A stretch of DNA of 62,991 bases from Branchiostoma floridae (lineage: Eukaryota; Chordata; Leptocardii; Amphioxiformes; Branchiostomatidae): positions 17,475,550-17,538,540 of the forward strand of contig NC_049985.1 of assembly GCF_000003815.2 (NCBI RefSeq), written 5' to 3'. This document shows positions 51,301-60,545 of this stretch, piece after piece. Under the pieces are notes generated by a model. The model saw only the letters and a list, made by a program, of their open reading frames with translations. It made no database searches and was not told the origin of the DNA. A program made the position numbers and the translations under genes. How positions within the stretch are numbered: the stretch's first letter is position 1; each line of letters starts with the position of its first letter.

Positions 51301-53983
51301 ATAGTACAAAAGTAGTCCGTGTATCCCTGATAACTGCATGGTTATGAGTTCATGACAAATAAGCCCTTTCACAGGTCCAACTGCACATGCATACCATGTC
51401 ATTTATGTCCTTCATTCTTCACTTTACCTGGTAGCTTCCAGGTTTGACCATCCAACATGGCAGAAACTATACCTTATGCCATTAGTACATGAGTGCAAGG
51501 TAGCCAGGCCCAGAGCAGAGAATTTTTTTTCAGGGACAGGTGCCTGTCCCCACACCCCAGAACCTGTATCCTACCGTACCCAGTATTCTACCTAGTAGAC
51601 ATGTATCCTGTATGGTACCTACATGTACATGTATTTTGTTCCCCAGGCCCAGAACAGAGAAACCCTACTGGTCTCCCTGATGCTGGACCACCTCGGTACC
51701 TGTACCTACACACCTGTACCTGTACCTACACACCTGTACCTGTACCTACACACCTGTACCTAAACCCCAGTTCCTGTACCTGTACCCTACCTTGTGTGGT
51801 AGCTACATGTGTGTGTGAACATGACATTGTTCATGTTAACTGTTCCTCACCAGGCCCAGAGCAGAGAAACCCTGCCCTGGAGCTGGCCTCCCTGATGCTG
51901 GACCACCTCAGTACCTGTACCTACACACTACTGTACCTGTACCTGTACCTGTACCTACACACCTGTACCTGTACCTGTATCTGTATGGTACCTACACACC
52001 TGTACCTGTACCGGTACCTACGTGTACATGTATTACATTGTGTGTTCCCCAGGCCCAGAACAGAGAAACCTTGCCCTGGAGCTGGCCTCCCTGATGCTGG
52101 ACCACCTCAGTACCTGTGCCTGTACCTGTACCTACACACCTGTACCTGTACCTACACACCTGTATCTGTACCTGTACCTGTACCTACATACCTGTACCTG
52201 TACCTATACCTGTATAGTACCTACATGATTGTACATGTATTACATTGTGTGTTCCCCAGGCCCAGAACAGAGAAACCTTGCCCTGGAGCTGGCACCCTGA
52301 TGCTGGACCACCCCAGTACCTGCACCTGTACCTGTACCCTACCCTGCCCTGTATTGTTAACTACATGTGTGTGTGAACATGACATTGTCCTGTTTATTGT
52401 TCCCCAGGCCAAGAACAGAGGAACCCTGCCCTGGAGCTTGCCTCCCTAATGTTGGACCACCTCAGTACCTGCACCTGTACCTGTACCCTACCCTGCCCTG
52501 TATTGTTAACTACATGTGTGTGTGAACATGACATTGTCCTGTTTATTGTTCCCCAGGCCCAGAACAGAGAAACCCTGCCCTGGAGCTTGCCTCCCTGATG
52601 CTGGACCACCTCAGTACCTGTACCTACACACCTGTACCTAAACCCTAGTACCTGTAACTGTACCCTACTCTGTGCGGTACCTACAGTACTGTACATGTAC
52701 ATGTATTTTTCTCTGCAGGCCCTGAGCAGAGAAACCCTGCCCTAGAGCTGGCATCCCTGATGCTGGACCACCTGGGTATCGAGTGGGCGATGTCCTGCAA
52801 TGTCAAGTTCGTTCTGCTGCTGGTGAACTTGGCCTGTGTGGAGGTCAGGATGGTGCTGGAGGACCCCGACATCAAACAGGTCTATTTGTTTATTTGTTTG
52901 TTTGCATAATTAAATCTGTTTCAGGGTTTCATTTTTGTAAAGTAGAGTTGATTAGGTTGATGTTATAATAGCCTGGATTGGACAAGAAAAAATCATGATG
53001 GATGCCTTGAGCCAATCAGAACCTTTGTAACAATGTTTGCCAATGCCTGAATACATTGTGCAGTAACTTTATAGTCATGTGCAGAAATACTGAGTCATCA
53101 TATTTCTGTCTTTTCAAGTATATGCTGATGTCAGCCTGTTATAACAGACAGCCATTTTGGTACATGTACATTAATCGTGTACAGAAACGCTAAGTCATCA
53201 TGTTTCTGTGTTGTTTACTGACAGGTTTTCCTGAAGTCTTCCTTGATGTCAGCCTGTTATAACATCCTGTAAAAAGCCATCATGTTCGTACATGTACAGT
53301 AATACTGAGACTAGGAGACACATATTCTGTCTTGCCCAGGTTTTCCTGAAGTCTTCCCTGATGTCCGCCTGTTATAACATCCTGGAGTCAGCCATCATGT
53401 TCGCGTCCGTGACCCCTGACCTCCCGCTGGACCCCAAACAGATCGAGCAGTTTGTTGAGTCTCTGCAGGGCGCGTACGTCGGGGTCACGTTCTTCCTGGC
53501 TCAGGTCGCACAACAGCCGCAGGACACGGTGAGGGGAACTTTCTTTAATGCTTATAGTTATTTAAGTTACTGTTGTACATGTAGTACTATCATCATCATC
53601 ATCACATGTAGTACTACATTCATGTATGTCCAGTATTATCATACTGCTATGTGGGTCCCTGACATGGGTGGGCAGCAGTCAGTGAGTCTTCACACCAAGC
53701 TTCCTAGCAGCTCTGTCAAGCGGCTCACACTAGCAAGGCCACACACATTGATGTCCTTCTAGTGTTGATATAGTGTTGTAGCAATAAGTTAGAGGTAATT
53801 AAGATGTAGCTAATAATAGTATCACACCAACAAAGCCACAACACAAATACATGTATTTCTGTTACAGTGGTCCCACCCACTAGTGACGGCGTCAGTGCGA
53901 GTTTTGGGGGCGTGGCTCGCAGAGGAAACCTCAGCGCTGAGGGAGGAGGTCTACAGGATCCTGCCGTTCCTCATCAAACTGGG
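45341..53983 (+). CDS. NCDN: Neurochondrin homologue, N-terminal eleven exons
   Basis: Exons: 45341-45514, 45977-46076, 46461-46537, 46853-46917, 49327-49481, 49836-49963, 50417-50476, 51170-51248, 52719-52879, 53340-53528, 53868-about 53983. The first ten sum to 396 codons in continuous phase. Diagnostic blocks shared in order with vertebrate neurochondrin: [100 protein letters not shown] and LPFLIKLG. Neurochondrin is a cytoplasmic alpha-helical repeat protein linked to neurite outgrowth, CaMKII regulation and membrane-receptor signalling. Human neurochondrin has about 729 residues, so roughly 290 C-terminal residues are missing. The last donor (GTTTGT) is weak and lies in a tttg repeat. 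The gene may continue beyond the window or be truncated. Confidence 0.93.
45515..45615 (+). repeat. Donor-edge echo of neurochondrin exon 1
   Basis: After a (gttt)n spacer, [20 protein letters not shown] and LLL plus GTACGT are repeated once, almost without change. Confidence 0.95.
46077..46320 (+). repeat. Donor-edge echoes of neurochondrin exon 2
   Basis: Four to five copies of ttccccaacaggcttcttaa and its gtcag,gtaag donor, with decreasing fidelity and one internal duplication of caacagg. Confidence 0.92.
46918..49326 (+). other. Neurochondrin intron 4 (2.4 kb)
   Basis: Unique, AT-rich. A possible Pol III A-box (tggcccagtgg, near 48361) hints at a SINE fragment. No gene seen. Confidence 0.6.
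49964..50150 (+). repeat. Donor-edge echoes of neurochondrin exon 6
   Basis: About 49998-50062 copies caactactcacagccat through ccaaggagttcacagat and a gtgagtactg donor. A second copy at about 50092-50136 is decayed. Confidence 0.85.
50477..51169 (+). other. Neurochondrin intron 7
   Basis: A segment at about 50910-51010 has a box-B-like gggtttgattgc and resembles a tRNA-related SINE. Otherwise nothing recognised. Confidence 0.5.
51490..52718 (+). repeat. Acceptor-edge echo array of neurochondrin exon 9, six or so copies
   Basis: Copies of the CCCCAG acceptor and the exon start ([19 protein letters not shown]) lie near 51644, 51854, 52052, 52258, 52408 and 52556. A (cctgtacctgtac)n spacer that varies in length separates them. 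The first copy lacks codons and the one near 52258 has lost bases. The real exon (52719) has a different acceptor context, CTCTGCAG. Confidence 0.95.
53100..53339 (+). repeat. Acceptor-edge echoes of neurochondrin exon 10
   Basis: 53225-53275 repeats [15 protein letters not shown] behind a GACAG acceptor but then has TAA. A second, shorter remnant (gatgtcagcctgttataac) lies near 53130. Confidence 0.9.
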
Positions 53984-54190
53984 GTTTGTTTGTTTGTTTT
54001 TTGTTTGTTTGTTTGTTTATGTTGGGGGCGTGGCTGGCAGAGGAACCCTCAACCCTGCCTTTCCTTATCAAACTGGGGTTCAATGTCCACAAGATAATAC
54101 TTAAACTGGAGCAGCTGGATACAATATTGGAAACAGACGTTTCAGACTGTCACTTCATGCTTTACTCATCATTCACTTCACTCAGGTTGT
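53984..54190 (+). repeat. Echo of neurochondrin exon 11 and following sequence
   Basis: After a (tttg)n spacer, [11 protein letters not shown] and LPFLIKLG recur, missing the middle of the exon. Here the frame continues [14 protein letters not shown] to a stop near 54190. This could be an alternative terminal exon, but nothing in vertebrate neurochondrin matches that tail. Confidence 0.75.
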
Positions 54191-55854
54191 AAGGCTTGAA
54201 AGTTCAGTGCAGTTGCTAGAAACCTTTCTGAAGCAAATATGAGCTTATTTTTGGTGCCAGCATAAACCCTGCAGCTCATGACCCACCGCTCTTCAATTTA
54301 CATGTTCTCATCATCATCATCATCATCATGTTCTGCACGATTTGATGTCACAGAAACAGTGGATTGCTCACTCCTAATTGAAATCAGCATTATTAATTGA
54401 CATCAGGGTCGGTTGTGAGTTCAGCACCAAGGACAGGACAGTGCTGTTTTTTAAAAAAAATGGTCCATTTCAAGTGAAAGCTCTTAGAATAGTTCATTCT
54501 CACAATTTTTCTTTCAATATTCACTTTTGGAATAACAGTCTATTTTTGCATGGTGTGAGATGAGGTTGCAGATATTTGGCCTCTCCTTGGTTGAAATGGT
54601 TGAAATATGCAGCATTTTCTGGCAAATTTTGCCTGTCTCGTGTAATCTGAGACCCAATCTGGAAACTTCATGTTTTCAGAACTGTTCTCAGATTGATCTG
54701 AGGGAATGTGACAAAGGAAATATTTATCTGATGTATTCTTAGCAGGTGCCTTTCATTTGTCTGCTTCCCTGCCCACGTATGTCTGGCTTCTGACCTGGTG
54801 AATGAACCAACGGAGTCTGTTCTTTGATACATAAAAGTACTTGTTTGTTTGTTTGTTTGTTTATTTCGATCATCATTAGACTAAGTAGTCTAAGTTACCA
54901 TGCTTGTTATTTTGTGCAACATTAGCAAAAGAGTACATACAATTGATATTTGTAAACCATTTTATCAATTTATTTTTACATTGATTCAATAGAATGACAA
55001 GTATTATTCAGTGATCAGGTAGAAGTGTGATGAAACAACTAACAAAATGACTCTAGCCATGATATTTTGTCTAAAATGGTTAAGCAATTATGTGTAGCAT
55101 ATTCTGACTTCCATGTACCCAAATGTCCTCCTTTTTTTCTATTCACCTCAAACCTTGTATATACATACATATTATAAAATTTTCAATGATTATTACTACA
55201 ATATTAGGCCATGTTGATTTTATTATAAAATTGCCATTTCCCAAAAAAATGTTTTAAACCACCCTGCAAATTGTACAAATTTAAGGTGCTGTAAAGTAGG
55301 CATTTTATGCTGTAAATTTGAATTGCAAAAATCGATACTAATATCATATAATGCAATGTAAGTAAACTCCACATTGAGGATGTGGAAGAACAAAATGAAA
55401 ATCTAGTGTTTGGTATACCTCACTCAGTTTGTTTACTCATTTGTTCCACCTTTCTGTCAACCTAGATTTTATACACAACTTTTCTTTTGTCAACCTTTTT
55501 TTAATCACACGCTCACATCAGCTTTGGGGTTCCCACAGGATGTCATCCATGTAATTAAATAAACACGGCCTTCCAGCAAAAAATGCATTTACTATACTTA
55601 AAGGCTTTTCATTCATCACAATATGAAACTCCAGTTTAAGATAGAATCCCACACCTAAACAATATTTACAGCAATAGACAAGCACACTTCAAGCTATCCC
55701 TTAGAAGAGCTCTACCGGCACAGACAAAACTAAAAATCACATCAAAGTTGCTTATCGTAAACCTTACCTTTTCAGGCGCGTCATAAACATTTTCATTAAA
55801 TCATATTCTATGCTATGTTTTGTCATTGGAAAGAAAAGGAGAGCGATTTTGATC
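54191..55854. other. Region without recognisable genes
   Basis: AT-rich. Holds a (tca)n patch near 54310 and a (ttgt)n tract near 54842. I searched both strands for the neurochondrin C-terminus and found none. Confidence 0.6.
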
Positions 55855-56132
55855 CAGTTGTACCTCACTGAAGACTCAGTAGAGCTAGTCTTCCACTGGT
55901 CGTGACAGAGAAGACAGATGCTATGTACAGCATTTACAGGTTCATTGTTCTGGGGAAATTCCCCTAGCTCTTTACGACAAGCACAATGAACAGTGGACTA
56001 AACGTCCTGTCCTAAGGACTGCGACCCTTTCCGGTAGCGTGCATGTCAGATGAGCGACACAGTCGGTATCAAACTCACAGCTTCTAGTTCCAGAGGCAGG
56101 GCTGCTAACCACTGAACTACGCGCGCTACGCT
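55855..56132 (-). mobile_element. tRNA-derived SINE
   Basis: The minus strand begins gcgcgcgtagttcagtggtt (A box, 56105-56120) and has gagtttgatacc (B box, 56065-56076). It then runs into a unique body with ggggaatttccccagaac. A tRNA-like head plus an unrelated body is the structure of a SINE. It abuts the left boundary of the segmental duplication at about 56136. Confidence 0.75.
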
Positions 56133-56431
56133 AAATTGGATCCTTTTTACTTTGTAAAGGCGACATTGCAAAGGAATGCCATCTTTAATGTCACATTGGC
56201 TCTGTCCTTGGTGCTGAATGTAACCGATAAATGTGGAAAAGCTCCAATCCTGCCTGACCAAATGTTGTTACCTGTACTCGGTGCCTGTCTGACCTGCATT
56301 AGCTCTGTACATGATAATGTCTATGGTGAGTGCATCATGTCGGAGGAGTTCCCTCTCTGGTATACCAAACCTTCTTCAGTACAGAAGGTTTTGTAGTTTT
56401 TGATCCACTTGTTTTGTTATTCAAATTTTAT

Positions 56432-58113
56432 TCAATACTGACAGTAGATTTGGTTTGTTGTTTGTGCAGTTTCTGTTCCATTCTCCAAATCATCTTCAAT
56501 AGAGTAGATACGGTTTGTTGTTAGTGTCATAGCTTCTGTTCCACTTGTGGCTGTCCCATGTCCGCCCTCCATACCTTCAGTAGAGTAGATGTTGTTTGTT
56601 GTTGTAGGTACAGTTTCTGTTCCAATATCTGAATCTTCTTCAGTAGAGTAGATACGGTTTGTTATTGGCGCCATAATGTCTGTTCCATGTCCAGTAGAGT
56701 AGATTGTTGTTAGTGTCATAGCTACCTCTGTTCCCCCTCTGACTGCCCCATGCCCACCATCCAAACCATCATCAGTAGAGTGGATGGTGTCTGTTGGTGG
56801 TGCTGTACTTGGTCCTCCATCCATGGCCGCCGAATCTCGGCCATCCAAAGCTCCTGTGGGATTTTCATAAACATGGTCTACTGTTGGTGATGTAGTTTGA
56901 TTGACAGGCTGGTGTCCATGATTGACAGGCTGGTGTCCGTGATTGACAGGCTGGTGCCCGTGATTGACAGGCTGGTGCCCATGATTGACAGGCTGGTGCC
57001 CGTGATTGACAGGCTGGTGCCCATGATTGACAGGCTGGTGCCCATGATTGACAGGCTGGTGTCCATGATTGACAGGCTGGTGTCCGGGATTGACAGGCTG
57101 GTGCCCATGATTGACAGGCTGGTGTCCATGATTGACAGGCTGGTGTCCATGATTGACAGCTCCTTCCAGGGTGTTGATTTTAACATAGAGCAGTCTAAAT
57201 CCTACAAGTATGAGAGCCATTGCCACTAAAGATCCCATCACAATGACGGTGATGTACAGAACTGGGAGTTTGTAGTCTTCTGGTGTTATTGTTGTCCCTA
57301 TGGTCTGTGCTGAGCTTGTTGGTGTCACAGACAGAGAAGTTTTGTTGCGCTGCAGGGTCCCCTCTGTCAGAAACATGACTGAAGTCACTGGTAAGGCTGT
57401 AGATTCTGTGGTCGGCCGGCGTGCTCCACAACTGGGCAGTCTGGCAGACACGTCCGACAAGTGCAACTTAGTCAGGTCAGGCGGACTGGCGCAGACATGC
57501 ACGCCCAGTTCCAGGCTTCTGACGACAAAACAGGCCGAACAGCGCAAACAACAGACCTGTTGTTTCCCCTGACAGGCCTGGAAACAGGCTAGCTTGTGAA
57601 CCAGCCAGGAGAGGTCGCAGTCACAGCGGAAAGGGTTCCCGTTGATCCACGCCTCGGCCACTTGTGGCCGCCCCAGCTCGGACTCAGAGAACGACGCCAG
57701 TTTGTTGAAACGTAGGTCAACTTTCTTCAGCTTCGGGAGTGCTTGATGACGGTGTCCAGCTTTACGTACCGAAGTCTGTTTCCCATGAGGAAAAGGCCTT
57801 CCAGATTTGGCAGAGCGCGCAAAGACAGCCAGGAAAAGACTTGTATGCTGTTCCTGTTTAGGTCCAGCTTACGCAGCCGTCTTAGTGGCGGGATGTGCGA
57901 GATGTTTGTGATTTGATATGAATAGGACAAAGTGAACCCTTCAGCGTTGGTTGGGATGTCGTCAGGAATCGCCGTAAGGTTTGTGTTGGAGCAGTGAACC
58001 CATGCTGTCCGTGAGAACCACAACTGTTGTACACTGCATGCCGCCGGCAGACAAACACAACCCGACCACAGACGTGCAGAAGTCATCAGCAGAAGCAGTC
58101 CACTTACTTTCAT
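56432..58113 (-). pseudogene. LRR transmembrane receptor-like gene, left paralogue, frameshifted
   Basis: The frame from the ATG at 58113 encodes a signal peptide, LRR N-cap, and LRRs (CSNTNLTAIPDDIP, LRKLDLNRNSIQVF, LPNLEGLFLMGNRL). A single-base deletion relative to the right copy, near 57738-57742, then ends the frame at 57727. The rest of the gene is open in another frame down to 56432: LRR C-cap (NPFRCDCDLSWLV), cysteine cluster, membrane span, 12 heptads of NHGHQPV, and a Tyr-rich tail (NNIYSTE, NQIYCQY). It is either a young pseudogene or a sequencing error; everything but that one base looks intact. Confidence 0.85.
56905..57160 (-). repeat. 21-bp coding minisatellite, 12 units
   Basis: Units of gattgacaggctggtgtccat on plus encode NHGHQPV on minus, with one NPGHQPV variant. 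Directly follows the membrane-proximal segment. Confidence 0.97.
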
Positions 58114-58342
58114 GTCTCAGCTGCTCAATACCACCTGGGTAGTGAGATTACCACAAGTTTGCTTCAAGGAGGCAGATGCTCAGATATATATCAGAAAGTT
58201 TCCCAGTTTTGTTGTGCCAGCTTGAAAAGTATTAAGTTGCTGTGCAAAAGTGGAACTGATCGTTTTTGTCTTCCGCAAATACCTTAGTAGCATCATGCAT
58301 GTGTATCATACATGTTATACGCATGTCTGTCCTGAAGGCAGC

Positions 58343-58825
58343 TCATGTATTATATATCCCACACTGTGGACCACATACTGAAGACTAGTTTTGTAATCAC
58401 AGAATGTATTATATGTCCCACACTGTGGACCACATACTGAAGACTGGGTTTTGTAATCACAGAATGTATTATATATCCCACACTGCTGACCACATACTGA
58501 AGACTAGGTTTTGTAATAACAGAATGTATTATATATCCCACACTGTTGACCACATACTGAAGACTAGGTTTTGTAATCACAGAATGTATTATATATCCCA
58601 CACTGTGGACCACAAACTGAAGACTAGGATTTGTAATCACAGAATGTATTATATATCCCACACTGTGGACCACATACTGAAGACTGGGTTTTGTAATCAC
58701 AGAATGTATTATATATCCCACACTGTGGACCACATACTGAAGACTGGGTTTTGTAATCACAGAATGTATTATATGTCCCACACTGTTGACCACATACTGA
58801 AGACTAGGTTTTGTAATCACAGAAT
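58343..58825. repeat. 60-bp tandem repeat, about 8 units
   Basis: agaatgtattatatatccca recurs at exactly 60-bp steps (58400, 58460, 58520, and so on). It lies upstream of the left LRR gene. The corresponding place in the right copy (about 62625-62700) has a single unit, so the expansion happened after the duplication. Confidence 0.95.
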
Positions 58826-58850
58826 CCATCGGAAAACCTCATGTTTTTAA

Positions 58851-59459
58851 ACATCTACTCAGACAGTCTTGGTGGACAGCAAGAAAAGGTTATTGCAGTG
58901 CATTTCTGCCCATGCACATGTTGGCAACGCATTTATCTAGGCAATTGTCAGATGCTGGTTTAGAACATATACTTAGATATACATTGTAACTTTGAAGGCA
59001 AACTTAGTATGTTAAGACATTTCTTATTTCTTGATTATTGTCAGTTTTGCAATATTGGGGACAGCAGTTGCTCACCATTAACAAACATGTATAAATACTT
59101 AGTCTAGTAACGTTACTACCCTTAGAATAGTTAGATATTGTTTTCTTCTTTGTATTCACCATGTACAGGCTGGGCAACCAATCGTCTGTTAAGCTCTCTT
59201 TGAAACTCTGTAGAGACCGTCCCAAAGGCCCCAGTCCATGAATACCCTCACGTTGTCACTACTCTGAAAGTTGCATTTTTAGATTTCTAGTCAATAACAG
59301 ATCGGTCTGAAGAGAGATCAGATATCACTGGATAACTTTACGTATTTATATTATTATATTTCAACCATCAACCACAGGTATTTTTTTTCTCTTTCTCCAT
59401 AGTGGTGTTTTTTCTTCTTCTAAATCGATTCATCTCTGTCATTTTTGAGCCACATGACC
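58851..59459. other. Spacer between left LRR gene upstream region and LINE
   Basis: Resembles, in order, the sequence after 62720 (atttctgcccatgcaca, aacatctactcag), so it is also part of the duplicated unit. No gene. Confidence 0.55.
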
Positions 59460-59474
59460 TGAATTTTCAAGACT

Positions 59475-59962
59475 TACTTACTTGACTTAATCCTCTTTGC
59501 CCCTTCTGGAGCACAGGGCCTCGGTGAGATGCCTCCACCTTCCTCGGTCTTTGGCGGTTGTCTTAGCTTCCTGCCACGAGGTCTTTGCATGTTGTAGGTC
59601 CTTCATGACTCCTCGCCTCCAGGACAGCCTAGGTCTTCCTCTTCGTCTTTTGCCGTGGGGGTTCCATTCTAGGACTGCCCTCGTAATGGATGGTGGGGGT
59701 TTTCTCAGTGTGTGTCCAATCCACCTCCATTTCCTGCGCCTTATGGTGACCTCCACAGGTTCCTGGCCAGTTCTCTCCAGGAGGTCATGGTTGCTGATCT
59801 TATTTGGCCACCAGATGCCAAGGATGTAGCGAAGTCTTACATTGATGAAAGTTTGGAGTTTCTTCATGTTGGCTTGTGTTAGGCCCCAGGTTTCACAGCC
59901 ATATAGTAGGATGGACTTGACATTAGATTCGAAGATCCGTAGCTTTGTTCTTAGGGAGATGT
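59475..59962 (-). mobile_element. 5'-truncated LINE with 15-bp target-site duplication
   Basis: 488 bp. The minus-strand frame encodes the C-terminal end of a non-LTR retrotransposon reverse-transcriptase protein: LYGCETWGLTQANMKKLQTF, then LGIWWPNKISNHDLLERTGQ, WRWIGHTLRKP, GRPRLSW and LCSRRGKED, stop. Only a few bases and an (aagt)n tail follow the stop. The flanks tgaattttcaagact at 59460-59474 and 59963-59977 are identical, marking the insertion. It lies in the spacer between the two LRR genes. Confidence 0.93.
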
Positions 59963-59977
59963 TGAATTTTCAAGACT

Positions 59978-60235
59978 AGGCTGATTTTGCAAAAGTCCTT
60001 TTTTCAGATAAAGTGTTTTTGGCTGCTTCAAATGGAGTATTAAATGGAGGTCCCATGTATGGGGAGAGTCACACCCCATGCATGTTAAAGAACCCCCACA
60101 CGTGTGATGGTGCGGTGTGCGATGGTGCAAAATCCTTCCAATCTAGAATTGGTGATTCTCTAAAAATCACCTGGACTCCAGGAAGAATAGTGATATATCA
60201 GTCAGTATGGAGATCTGTAACCAAACCAAACCAAA
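59978..60235. other. Spacer with possible repeat fragment
   Basis: gtcacaccccatgcatgtta followed by aagaaccccc looks like a dispersed repeat fragment, plus a short (aaacc)n run at about 60224. No gene. Confidence 0.45.
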
Positions 60236-60545
60236 CCAATTGGATTGTGTTTACTTTGCAATGGCAACATTGCAAAGGAATGTCATCTTTTATGTCACAT
60301 TGGCTCCGTCCTTGGTGCTGAAAGTAACCGATAAATGTGGAAAAGCTCCAATCCTGCCTGACCAAATGTTGTTACCTGTACTCGGTGCCTGTCTGACCTG
60401 CATTTAGTTTTGTACATGATAATGTCTATTGTGAGTGCATCATGTCGAGGGAGTTCCTTCTCTGGTATACCAAACCTTCAATACAAAAGGTTTTGTAGTT
60501 TTTGATCCATTTGTGACTGCCCCATGTTTGTTATTCAAATCTTAT

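Larger units (their letters stand above)
56136..58850. repeat. Left copy of a tandem segmental duplication
   Basis: The sequence from about 56136 (attggatc, cgacattgcaaaggaatg, cctgtactcggtgcctgtct) through the LRR gene and its upstream region is matched by about 60236-62720 in the same order and orientation. Differences include repeat copy numbers and a frameshift. Confidence 0.92.

Noticed and set aside
51493-52449. 318-codon plus-strand ORF rich in [12 protein letters not shown]
   Set aside because: Read-through of neurochondrin exon 9 echoes and the (cctgtac) spacer; not continuous with any real exon.
53984-54190. Alternative neurochondrin last exon ending near 54190
   Set aside because: Possible, but the echo lacks the middle of exon 11 and the tail has no match to the family; kept only as a repeat.
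58404-58850. 148-codon ORF of YISHTVDHILKT repeats
   Set aside because: Translation of the 60-bp tandem repeat, whose unit length is a multiple of 3 and so stays open by construction.
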